DNA of 64,000 nt from Burkholderiales bacterium (lineage in GTDB: Bacteria; Pseudomonadota; Gammaproteobacteria; Burkholderiales; Burkholderiaceae): assembly GCA_021287185.1 (NCBI GenBank), contig JAJTAZ010000003.1:1-64000 (forward strand). Reading direction: 5' to 3'. This document shows positions 9,888 through 18,299 of this stretch, piece after piece. The notes beneath the pieces are model-generated. The model made no database searches. It saw only the letters and a list, made by a program, of their open reading frames with translations, and was not told where the DNA came from. Every line of letters starts with the position of its first letter. The first letter of the stretch is position 1. A program made the translations under genes and the position numbers.

Positions 9888-10883
9888 ATGAATCAAGAAA
9901 TCAAAAAAATATCGGTTGTAATGTGCACATACAATGGGGCAAAGTATCTTGCTGAGCAATTGGATTCGATTCTTGCACAGAGTTATTCAAATATCGAAAT
10001 CATTGTGGTTGACGATTGCTCGACAGATAATACATTTGAAGTTCTTGAGAACTATTATCAATCCAAAGACTCACGAATTCAAGTTTTTCAGAACTCAAAA
10101 AACCTCGGTTTTGTTCAAAACTTTTCCAAAGCCATTTCATTGGCCACAGGCGATTACATTGCGTTGGCTGATCAAGACGATATTTGGAAACCTTACAAAC
10201 TCGAGAAATTCGCCAATGAAATCCAAAATCATTTACTCATATATTCAGATGCGATATTGATTGCCCCAGATGGACAATCACTTAATCGGGAACTCACTCG
10301 ACCCAATGACCATTTAGTCTCAGGGCATTGTAATCAAGCATTTTTGTTTAAAAACTGTGTATCAGGAAACACTCTGATGTTTAAAAGAGAGTTGCTACAA
10401 TACATTTTACCCATACCCAACGTCTCTTTTCACGATATTTGGATTGCTTTTATCGCTTCCTCACTCGGTACCATAGCCTATACAGAAGAAGCATTGGTTT
10501 ATTACCGACGCCATGAAAGTCAGGTCACTAACACTCAGAAAGAAAAGAAAAAGGGCTTGAGTTATTTACTACAAACGCCCATGCGCAAAATTGAGAAAAG
10601 CCGCCAAAAAACAAATGAGATTCAGCGCATTTTGAATGATTTTCTTGCGTACAGGGCATTTGCCGAAAAAATCAATGATCAAACACTGTTATCAATTCTC
10701 AACCCATTAATCAACCATTATCGTAATTACAACAATATATTTATCAATTATTCATTGAGGAAAATACTCGTCAAACACCGTGAAAATTTATTTGCAATTT
10801 GTCCTTCAAACAAAAGATTGCGTTACGCAAAAAAATACTCTCGAGGGCAAAAGTTCAACATTGCGGCAACGCTACTTAAATAA
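9888..10883 (+). CDS. GT2 glycosyltransferase, specificity unknown
   Basis: A 332-residue family 2 glycosyltransferase. The GT-A domain occupies about residues 8-230: SVVMCTYNGAKYLAEQL, VVDDCSTDNT, and the DXD-like ALADQDDIW. HDIWIAF and YYRRHESQ follow, both common in rhamnosyltransferase-like GT2 proteins. The remaining C-terminal third is lysine and asparagine rich with no motif I recognise. The start MNQEIKK is chosen over an upstream in-frame start because the family motif then begins at the usual distance. The gene is noticeably A/T-rich, consistent with a variable LPS gene. The substrate is unknown. Confidence 0.8.
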   Translation: MNQEIKKISVVMCTYNGAKYLAEQLDSILAQSYSNIEIIVVDDCSTDNTFEVLENYYQSKDSRIQVFQNSKNLGFVQNFSKAISLATGDYIALADQDDIWKPYKLEKFANEIQNHLLIYSDAILIAPDGQSLNRELTRPNDHLVSGHCNQAFLFKNCVSGNTLMFKRELLQYILPIPNVSFHDIWIAFIASSLGTIAYTEEALVYYRRHESQVTNTQKEKKKGLSYLLQTPMRKIEKSRQKTNEIQRILNDFLAYRAFAEKINDQTLLSILNPLINHYRNYNNIFINYSLRKILVKHRENLFAICPSNKRLRYAKKYSRGQKFNIAATLLK

Positions 10884-10901
10884 CCATTATCACAAAGTTA
10901 T

Positions 10902-11591
10902 TTAAGGTTGAAATAATCGTTTCAACTTCCGTGCACGCTTCTTAATGTACAAACTAAAACGGGGAAATCTTGGAGGAGGCTGATTATAAACTTTGCTCCA
11001 ATATTCTCGTAGAAATGAGTCCCTAACGTTATCAGCCGTTGCTTTAGGCTGGTGATTGCGACTATTCTTATTAACAAACACATGATATACCGCATTGTGG
11101 ACTGGTTTAGGAGTACTTCCATTGGCAATACACCTAATCCATAAATCCCAGTCCTCATACATTGGCAACTCTCGAAAACCACCTGCCCGCAAAAAATCTG
11201 CTCGTTTTACCAATGTACCAATTACCATAAAGTTGCCCTCTAAAATGGGATTCTGCGTACTGGTTTTTACGGATAACGATTTGACACCGTCTTCTATGGT
11301 CAACACGGATGGGTACAACAAAGGAGAAGGATGCGTGGTTTGGTCAATCATTTCACGCATCGCGCGAAGAAAATTCGAATCCAAAGCATCATCCGCATCT
11401 AAAAACAATAACCAATCTGCCGTTGATTGATGTGCCCCTGCATTTCTTGCCTGAGCCAACGTTTCGCCATGAATCAGATGAATCAAAGAGGCAGGAGACG
11501 TTTGTTGAAGCACTGATTTTTGTGCAATCAAGGCTTTCTCTTTCCAAGATTCGCACCCATAAGTGGCAATAATCACATCAATACCATGCAT
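10902..11591 (-). CDS. GT2 glycosyltransferase, specificity unknown
   Basis: A 229-residue GT2 protein with VDVIIATYG-type start, LAQARNAGA, the DXD-like FLDADDAL and YEDWDLWIR. The last motif is common in enzymes that use UDP- or dTDP-sugars in surface polysaccharide synthesis. The ATG at MHGIDVI is preferred to an in-frame TTG two codons earlier. The tail is strongly basic (KKRARKLKR), which could help membrane association. It lies on the opposite strand to its neighbours on the left and converges with the preceding GT2 gene with only 18 bases between stops. The substrate cannot be told from sequence. Confidence 0.8.
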   Translation of the reverse strand: MHGIDVIIATYGCESWKEKALIAQKSVLQQTSPASLIHLIHGETLAQARNAGAHQSTADWLLFLDADDALDSNFLRAMREMIDQTTHPSPLLYPSVLTIEDGVKSLSVKTSTQNPILEGNFMVIGTLVKRADFLRAGGFRELPMYEDWDLWIRCIANGSTPKPVHNAVYHVFVNKNSRNHQPKATADNVRDSFLREYWSKVYNQPPPRFPRFSLYIKKRARKLKRLFQP

Positions 11592-11772
11592 TCCCAAACC
11601 CCGACAAATTATTAGACCGCTTTCATAATAAACGATGTTACTTCAGTACAAAAAACCAACAACGAAGTTATCAACTCAAACCGTTCTATCGCAAAACAAT
11701 TTAATTTTTTATGTACAACTTGAATGATACAAGCAATGATTCAATTGTCCATTCTGCTTAGTTACTACGACT

Positions 11773-12438
11773 TTAACGAAATATTTTTTGACCTAACCTA
11801 CGCGCTTTGTAAACTGCTTTGTCCATTAACGTACAATGGTGCAATATCAATTGATTGTTTCGATGCAGTTCAGACATAATTTCTTTTTCCGCTTCCCAAG
11901 GATGCCCCCACCAACCTTTGAATGAAAATCCAACCACGTGCTTCTCATATCCTTTGTAACGAGCATCATTTAAAAAAGACCAAACCACCAAAAACCCTGA
12001 ACTTGGACAAATAAAAGGCCGATGTGTTCGAGACTGAATCAATCTAAAACATGATTGATTCAATTCATCAGACAAACGCACCACTTCTTTACCATCTCGC
12101 ACAATTTCTTCTTCATACCACTGAGAAACATCCATTGCCTCTTCTTTTGGATATTGATCCCTTAGCGGATTGTGTAACAGGTGGTTTTGATGGGTTCTCT
12201 GACTGCGAGCAAATAAGATCGTGTGCGCCTTTGAGTAAAATGCATTGGATCGGATGTCTTGTAACAATGCGTGCCCCACTGCTCCCGTATTAACTATCGA
12301 CAAACAAGTGGTTTTTATATGGTCAGGCGTAATTTTATACTGTTTATTATTGAATCGGACGACGACTTCCGCCTCCTCTAATAAACATGCGTGATTGGCC
12401 GCGGGCTCTGAATTACCTATGATGAGAACTTTTTTCAT
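11773..12438 (-). CDS. GT29-like (sialyltransferase-fold) putative glycosyltransferase
   Basis: The 221-residue product carries pieces that recall the sialylmotifs of GT29 glycosyltransferases. IGNSEPA and VVVRFNN (R28, F29, N30) match the pattern of motif L. PSSGFLVVWSFL (residues 145-156) followed by VVGFSF recalls motif S. GWWGHPWEAE, with H179 and E184, may match the small C-terminal motif. Related bacterial proteins are often misnamed urease accessory proteins. No signal peptide or membrane segment is visible, so it would act in the cytoplasm. Its place among LPS glycosyltransferases supports a sugar-transfer role, but donor and acceptor are unknown and no sialic acid synthesis gene is in view. 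Confidence 0.55.
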   Translation of the reverse strand: MKKVLIIGNSEPAANHACLLEEAEVVVRFNNKQYKITPDHIKTTCLSIVNTGAVGHALLQDIRSNAFYSKAHTILFARSQRTHQNHLLHNPLRDQYPKEEAMDVSQWYEEEIVRDGKEVVRLSDELNQSCFRLIQSRTHRPFICPSSGFLVVWSFLNDARYKGYEKHVVGFSFKGWWGHPWEAEKEIMSELHRNNQLILHHCTLMDKAVYKARRLGQKIFR

Positions 12439-12614
12439 TGCAATTTAATATGGAAATGTTTGGTCCACCGACCATTACATTAAGTTTTTTGATTATCGCA
12501 TAACATATACCCTTATCCAAAATAATTACAATATTTTGATTCAATGATGAATCGTTCAAATACACCAGCTTTTCAGGTAAGATGTGCAAATCGTCCAACA
12601 AAGAAAGTGATTAA

Positions 12615-13439
12615 ATGCCCAGCCCCAATTACGCCCTAACTTTCGCCTGTTACAACTCGGTTCAATACACCAAACTCTGTATTGACAGTATGATTAGGCA
12701 TGGTACACCACTGAATCGATTGGTGGTGGTGGACAATGGCTCGACTGATGAGACGCGAGAGTATTTACAAACCCTTCCGTTGGGGGGGCGCATTTTTAAC
12801 CAAGCCAACTTAGGATGTGGTGTGGCGTGGAATCAGGGTGCGCTTGCGCTACAAGCCGATTGGACGATTGTGATGAACAACGATGTTTTGGTGTCCGCAC
12901 ATTGGATAGAAAATTTATTACATACTGCCGAGACCTTAGGGCTTAAAGTGATTTCACCTGCCCTGATAGAAGGTGCATTGGATTATGATTTTGAACAGTT
13001 TTCGTTGGACGCATCCAAGCGTATGAACCAAGCTCATCGAATCGGAGCGCGTCACGCAGTATGTTTGGCTGTGCATAAATCTGTGTGGCTGGATGTGGGC
13101 TATTTCCAACCCGTACCGAAACTATTGGGCTATGAAGATACTTTATTTTTTCACGAACTTAGCAAGGCCAAGATTCCAATGGGTATGACAGGGGCTTCGT
13201 GGTTGCATCATTACGGCTCCATTACTCAAACGGCGATGAAACAAGAACGCGGGTTGTCACAAAAACAAGGTTTAGGCTATCGATACAATTACCGTTTACT
13301 CGACCAAAGTTGGCTGGAACGCAAACTCGCCAAACTGGAGCGCAATCGTCAAAACAAGACTTGGAGCAAGGCTGAGGTGGCACAATACGGTCAGTCTATC
13401 CATGGCTTGCGCAAAAATGGTTCGTTTGAATGGATTTAA
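12615..13439 (+). CDS. GT2 glycosyltransferase, specificity unknown
   Basis: A 274-residue GT2 protein. The nucleotide-binding half shows FACYNSVQYTKLCIDSM, VVDNGSTDETREYL and the metal site VMNNDVLV; the acceptor half has GYEDTLFFHEL and a histidine pair in SWLHHYGS. This layout is typical of rhamnosyl- and galactosyltransferases of O-antigen or outer core. The C-terminal 60 residues are basic and glutamine rich. It is transcribed divergently from the GT29-like gene and is followed after 38 bases by another GT2 gene. The substrate is not predicted. Confidence 0.82.
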   Translation: MPSPNYALTFACYNSVQYTKLCIDSMIRHGTPLNRLVVVDNGSTDETREYLQTLPLGGRIFNQANLGCGVAWNQGALALQADWTIVMNNDVLVSAHWIENLLHTAETLGLKVISPALIEGALDYDFEQFSLDASKRMNQAHRIGARHAVCLAVHKSVWLDVGYFQPVPKLLGYEDTLFFHELSKAKIPMGMTGASWLHHYGSITQTAMKQERGLSQKQGLGYRYNYRLLDQSWLERKLAKLERNRQNKTWSKAEVAQYGQSIHGLRKNGSFEWI

Positions 13440-13477
13440 ATGCTTTTGATACACACGACACAAATTAAAACAAGATT

Positions 13478-14347
13478 ATGAAAATATCAGCATTTACTTT
13501 TCTCAAGAATGGCTCTTTATTGGGCTACCCATTTATTCAATCGATTCAATCTGTATTGCCTATAGTGGATGAATTTGTGGTTGCCTTAGGGCCAAGCGTT
13601 GATGACACTGAGGCACAATTGTTGGCATTAAATGAGCCAAAATTACGGGTCATCAAAACTCAATGGTGCGATCTCATGCGCGAAAAAGGCTATGTCTATG
13701 GTCAACAAAAAATGGTTGCTCAGTTTAACTGTACGGGTGATTGGGCGTTTTATATTGAAGCCGATGAAGTCGTGCATGAGAATGACTTAGAAACCATCAA
13801 AGCCGCCTGTGAAACCCATCTAAATAACCCCAATGTCGAAGCCTTGGTATTTGATTATCTGCATTTTTACGGTAATAAAAATACCTATTTGCATTCGCCA
13901 GGTTGGTACAAAAGAGCGCCTCGCATCATCAAGACCAATGTGCGCAGTTACGCACCCGATGGGTTGTTTTGGTTGGTGTTAGAAAAAAACAAAGTAGGAC
14001 GTTATCCCAAAGCCGCGCTCATCGGCGCGCGCATGTATCACTATGGTTGGGTACGCAGCGAGGCACAAATGAATGTCAAAAGTAGCAATGTCAATCAGTA
14101 TTGGGATAAAAAACCGGAACAATTTGACTACACTCAAATTGATGCCAGCATCCTCCGCGAGTTTACCCAAACTCATCCTAAAGTCATGCACGATTGGCTG
14201 CCTGAAGCCACAGGTATTTTCCAAGCCAATCCTGAGCATCGCCTAACGCGCAAAGAAAAACGCCACCGCATCAAAGCCAAATTGGAACGTATCTTTCATC
14301 TGGATTTGAGTAAAAAACATTTTCGTCTGATTAACCCAAACAAATGA
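13478..14347 (+). CDS. GT2-type glycosyltransferase, specificity unknown
   Basis: A 289-residue GT-A fold protein whose start MKISAFTFLKNGSLLGYPF resembles GT2 proteins of LPS loci. The DXD equivalent is FYIEADEVVHE, and LGPSVDDTE replaces the usual DxGSxD motif, so it belongs to a divergent branch. The C-terminus (about 245-289) is rich in lysine, arginine and histidine. Its last four bases overlap the start of waaF, so it is coexpressed with a core heptosyltransferase. A role in outer core assembly is inferred only from this linkage. Confidence 0.72.
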   Translation: MKISAFTFLKNGSLLGYPFIQSIQSVLPIVDEFVVALGPSVDDTEAQLLALNEPKLRVIKTQWCDLMREKGYVYGQQKMVAQFNCTGDWAFYIEADEVVHENDLETIKAACETHLNNPNVEALVFDYLHFYGNKNTYLHSPGWYKRAPRIIKTNVRSYAPDGLFWLVLEKNKVGRYPKAALIGARMYHYGWVRSEAQMNVKSSNVNQYWDKKPEQFDYTQIDASILREFTQTHPKVMHDWLPEATGIFQANPEHRLTRKEKRHRIKAKLERIFHLDLSKKHFRLINPNK

Positions 14348-15306
14348 GTAAAATATTTATCGAGTTACCGACATGGTTGGGCGATGGCGTGATGGCCACG
14401 CCTGCTATTGAAAACCTATTGAAAATTTATCCCGATGTCCAGTTGACGGTGTTTGGCTCATTTGTCGCAACTGAGTTGTTCAAACACCATCCGAAAATTG
14501 AGCGAATTATCGTTGATACGAGTAAGCAATCAAGCAATCGCTTACTCCATTTATACAAGACAGCTCGTGCTTTGGGGAAATTTGATTTGGCATTGTCATT
14601 TAGAAGCAGTTTTGCCTCTAAGTGGTTATTATTTTGCTTATCTGCTCATAAAAAAGCGCTTTATGGCCGCACTCGAGATAACTGTGAGAATGGTATTCAT
14701 CAAGTCATACGCTACAACAACTTTGTCAACTGTGCGCTGGGTCAAAATTTAGAACCTGCAGATTTAACCCTGTTTACCAAACCCCTATCACCGTCAACCC
14801 ACCGCAAACCGCTACTGGGGCTCAACCCTGGCAGCACCTATGGTAGCGCCAAACGCTGGTATCCCAATGAGTTTGCACAAGTGGCGATAGTACTGTCTCA
14901 GAATTTTGATATTGTTATTTTGGGTGGCCCGAAAGAGAAAGACATCGCTCATGACATTGAACAATTACTCATCGAACAGAACGTTGTGAATGTCATCAAT
15001 CGCGCAGGCACCATGAGTATTGAGCAGTTGATTGAACAAATCGCTCAATTAGACATACTGCTCACCAATGACAGCGGCCCCATGCACGTTGCAGCGGCTT
15101 TCAAAATCAAAACTGTGGCGATTTTTGGTCCGACCAACCACATCGAAACCCACCAATGGCACAACCCAAATGAGTTTATTCTACGCAAACCCACAGAATG
15201 CGCGCCCTGCATGCAACGTGAGTGCCCACTCAAGCATCATCGTTGTATGAAAGAGATCCATGCCGAAGATGTGCTATTGGCACTCGCTAACAAAGGTTGG
15301 ATTTAA
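14344..15306 (+). CDS. waaF: ADP-heptose:LPS heptosyltransferase II
   Basis: WaaF adds the second L-glycero-D-manno-heptose to heptose I of the LPS inner core on the cytoplasmic face of the inner membrane. The 320-residue GT9 protein has ELPTWLGDGVMATPAI at its start, LNPGSTYGSAKRWY in the middle, LLTNDSGPMHVAAAF in the donor site, and the WaaF-type cysteine tail CAPCMQRECPLKHHRCM. It overlaps the upstream GT2 gene by four bases. Its last 33 bases also encode, on the other strand, the end of waaC, an unusual tail-to-tail overlap. Confidence 0.92.
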   Translation: MSKIFIELPTWLGDGVMATPAIENLLKIYPDVQLTVFGSFVATELFKHHPKIERIIVDTSKQSSNRLLHLYKTARALGKFDLALSFRSSFASKWLLFCLSAHKKALYGRTRDNCENGIHQVIRYNNFVNCALGQNLEPADLTLFTKPLSPSTHRKPLLGLNPGSTYGSAKRWYPNEFAQVAIVLSQNFDIVILGGPKEKDIAHDIEQLLIEQNVVNVINRAGTMSIEQLIEQIAQLDILLTNDSGPMHVAAAFKIKTVAIFGPTNHIETHQWHNPNEFILRKPTECAPCMQRECPLKHHRCMKEIHAEDVLLALANKGWI

Positions 15307-16332
15307 ATCTTTGTTGATTGATTTTAAAGCCAATAAATCTTTGGCCTGCTCCAAGATTGCCTGCACGGGTATTTTTCGTATCGAAAAATCACTGGCATCC
15401 AAACGCAAAGGATCTACTTTTGACGAGGACTTGACCACACGATTGATGTCACTGATCCAAGTATTTCGGTGCTCTGGCGTGTTACCAAATATCGTAATGG
15501 ACGGCACATTCAAAGCCCACGCACAATGCGTCGGCCCCGTATCACCACCGATGACCAAATCTGCCTGTGCCAACAATGCTTTCAAATCGTTTAAACTTAA
15601 TTTAGGACTGATGGTGGTCTGAGGTGCGTGCTGTGCAACGTATTGTGCCGCCGCCAACTCTTGTTCATTGCCCCAAACAAGTATGCAATGCGCACCTATA
15701 TCTCGATTCAAAGCAATCGCTAATTCAACAAACCGTTCAGCGGGATAAACTTTATTCGGACGCGAAGCACCCAAAACCAAAATGACGTTTTTTTGCCCCT
15801 GCGCCATCGGCGTATTTTGAAGCGATAGGGGTTGGTAATGTAAAAAAGGAACTTTGTTGACCAAGTCACCTTTCGCAACCCGAATCCCCAAGGGCTCACA
15901 CAATACTTTGACGTTACGCCAAATCACATTTTCAGCATAATCAATATCAACCGTTTGGCTATACAGATTTGCGGCGAATTTTTCACGAATGGAGTTTTTC
16001 GAAAATCCAATCGTATGTCGCCCCAAAAGTTTCGCCACAATCGCTGATTTGAGCAGGCCCTGTGCATCAATCACGTAATCATAATTTTGAGCCGCATAAG
16101 TTTTGAGTTGACGAATTTGTGCGAACACTTGGCGTTTATTGTGCTTGAGTGCTTTTAAATTCACCGTCAGAATGCGATTGATATCGGGGTTATCCGCCAA
16201 AATCCCCATCAAGCCCTGTTCGACAACCCAGTCAATCACCACATCGGGACGGCGCGCCTTAATCAGTTGCAAAGCAACCATGGCATGAACAATATCACCC
16301 ATAGCAGAGAGTTTAACGATGGCGATTTTCAT
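15274..16332 (-). CDS. waaC: ADP-heptose:LPS heptosyltransferase I
   Basis: WaaC adds the first heptose to Kdo2-lipid A. The 352-residue GT9 protein starts MKIAIVKLSAMGDIVHAM, the classical WaaC N-terminus, and has VIDAQGLLKSAI, VLGASRPNKVYP and the donor-binding LVIGGDTGPTHCAWAL. It follows msbA by 25 bases on the same strand, so msbA-waaC form an operon coupling lipid A flipping with core assembly. The C-terminal end overlaps the end of waaF on the opposite strand by 33 bases. Confidence 0.94.
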   Translation of the reverse strand: MKIAIVKLSAMGDIVHAMVALQLIKARRPDVVIDWVVEQGLMGILADNPDINRILTVNLKALKHNKRQVFAQIRQLKTYAAQNYDYVIDAQGLLKSAIVAKLLGRHTIGFSKNSIREKFAANLYSQTVDIDYAENVIWRNVKVLCEPLGIRVAKGDLVNKVPFLHYQPLSLQNTPMAQGQKNVILVLGASRPNKVYPAERFVELAIALNRDIGAHCILVWGNEQELAAAQYVAQHAPQTTISPKLSLNDLKALLAQADLVIGGDTGPTHCAWALNVPSITIFGNTPEHRNTWISDINRVVKSSSKVDPLRLDASDFSIRKIPVQAILEQAKDLLALKSINKDLNPTFVSECQ

Positions 16333-16357
16333 TGTAACCTTAATCGTTATTGTTAAT

Positions 16358-18205
16358 TTAAACCAATGAAGGCAACATACTCAAATGCGCATACAAACCA
16401 CCCCGCGCCAATAACTCATCGTGCGTACCTTGCTCGGCGATTTCGCCATCGTTCATCACCACGATGCGATCGGCCTGCTGCACAGTACTCAGTCGATGGG
16501 CAATCATAATGCTGGTTCGCCCCTGCATGAGGTTGTCCAAGGCTTTTTGCACTGCGCGCTCTGACTCATTGTCCAGCGCACTGGTCGCCTCGTCCAATAT
16601 TAAAATAGGGGCATCTTTAAGAATGGCGCGCGCAATCGACAAACGCTGACGCTGTCCACCTGAGAGTTGGTTGCCATTATTACCCACCAACATATCCCAG
16701 CCTTGCGGGTTTTCTTGAACAAACTCCCACAAGTTCGCCGCTTTGAGTGCCGCCTCGACTTGCTCAGGCGTGGCATTTTCACGGCCATATGCAACGTTGT
16801 TATACAGCGTGTCATTAAATAAAAACACATCCTGCGAAACCAAAGCAATTTGACTGCGCAAATTGTATAAATCAATGTCTGAGATTCGATGACCATCCAG
16901 ATAAATCTCGCCTGCAGTCGGCTCAACAAAACGTGGCAATAAATTAATCAGTGAGGACTTACCACTGCCCGAACGTCCAACCAAGGCGAGTTTCTCACCT
17001 GCCCGCACCTCTAACGTAAAATTATTCAGTGCTTTGCGTGACATGCCTTCGTAAGTTAAATCCAAATGTTTAAACGCAATATTGCCACGCGCACGATCTA
17101 ATTTTACTGTCCCCGAATTCACCTCGGGTGGCGCATCTAAAAATTCATACACCGAATCTGCAGAGATAAACATAAACTGCATCGGAATACTCAAATTGGA
17201 TAAATTTTTCAGCGGCGCGAGCATCTGCATCATCGCCACGATAAATGCCATAAATTGACCAACTGTAGTCACGCCATTTTGACTTTGCCACAGCGCGACA
17301 AACACCACAATCGCCAACGCAAAAGAGGCCACCAACTCACTAAAAGGCGACTTGGCGGAGGATGCTTGAGCCAACTTTTTTTGAAATCGAAGAATCGCAC
17401 CATTTTCAGACTCAAATCGCTCCTCAGCATGGGTTTCGCCACCGTACAGTTTAACCACTTTGTGACCATCATAGGTCTCATTGATCACATGCGCCAATCC
17501 CTTCATCTTTTCCATCGAGTCTTGTTGCAACGAGCGCAATTTATTTCGATAGTAACGAGACAGCCAATTGAGTACAGGAAACATCAACAGAACAACCAAA
17601 GACAACTGCCAGTTTAAATAAATCAGCACAATCGTCAAACCCAATACGGTCAACGAATCACGGGTCAAAGTGATGAATACATTGATGGCATTGCTGATTG
17701 CATTATTCGCGTCCAGTAGAAAGCGATTACTGGTAAAGGCACTCGGGTGGGTCAGCTGATATTTAGATGGGAGCAAAAGCATCTTTTGAAACATGACTGC
17801 ACGCAACTCTTTCAAGACAACCGCACCCACCCACGACAACAGATAACTGCTGAAGTAACGACAGAACCCTCGAAACATCACCAAACCGACTAGGAACAAC
17901 GGTACCATCCACACCTTTGAAGCAGAACCCCAAATCCAATAAGTTACCAATGCACGTAAGTGTGAAACCTTATCGACGAAACTGACTCCATCCATTTTGG
18001 GAGGGCTTAACTGAGTAGCAGAAAACCCCTGATTAATTAGCGGCGAGATAAATGCCGCCAAATAGCTCTCAGTGAAAGCCACGCCCGCTGTAGCCAGTAG
18101 CGCAATCAAAATACGAACTTTATAGCGTTTAATATAAGTCATTAAACGCATAAAATTTTTGGTGTCTTGTTCCTTGAAAACCCCAAGAAATAACTGGTTC
18201 AACAT
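16358..18205 (-). CDS. msbA: Lipid A export ABC transporter, permease-ATPase (MsbA type)
   Basis: MsbA is a homodimeric half-transporter that flips core-lipid A across the inner membrane. The 615-residue protein has an N-terminal six-helix exporter domain (about residues 20-340) and a C-terminal nucleotide-binding domain. The latter has Walker A GRSGSGKSS, signature LSGGQRQR, Walker B ILILDEATSALD and the switch histidine in IMIAHRLS. ATG at MLNQLFLG is preferred because an AGGGA ribosome binding site precedes it; the 27-residue upstream extension does not look like the family. It lies between the large glycosyltransferase gene and waaC. Confidence 0.93.
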   Translation of the reverse strand: MLNQLFLGVFKEQDTKNFMRLMTYIKRYKVRILIALLATAGVAFTESYLAAFISPLINQGFSATQLSPPKMDGVSFVDKVSHLRALVTYWIWGSASKVWMVPLFLVGLVMFRGFCRYFSSYLLSWVGAVVLKELRAVMFQKMLLLPSKYQLTHPSAFTSNRFLLDANNAISNAINVFITLTRDSLTVLGLTIVLIYLNWQLSLVVLLMFPVLNWLSRYYRNKLRSLQQDSMEKMKGLAHVINETYDGHKVVKLYGGETHAEERFESENGAILRFQKKLAQASSAKSPFSELVASFALAIVVFVALWQSQNGVTTVGQFMAFIVAMMQMLAPLKNLSNLSIPMQFMFISADSVYEFLDAPPEVNSGTVKLDRARGNIAFKHLDLTYEGMSRKALNNFTLEVRAGEKLALVGRSGSGKSSLINLLPRFVEPTAGEIYLDGHRISDIDLYNLRSQIALVSQDVFLFNDTLYNNVAYGRENATPEQVEAALKAANLWEFVQENPQGWDMLVGNNGNQLSGGQRQRLSIARAILKDAPILILDEATSALDNESERAVQKALDNLMQGRTSIMIAHRLSTVQQADRIVVMNDGEIAEQGTHDELLARGGLYAHLSMLPSLV

Positions 18206-18299
18206 ATGAGTTTCCCTAGTGATAACATCAAGCAAGTGTCCTAAAAGTAACAATTTAAATTTCAATTGTAGAAACAACGTTATCACATATCAATTTTTA

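Noticed and set aside
10907-10926. GTTGAAA/TTTCAAC hairpin as terminator of converging glycosyltransferase genes
   Set aside because: It lies inside the coding end of one gene and has no T-run.
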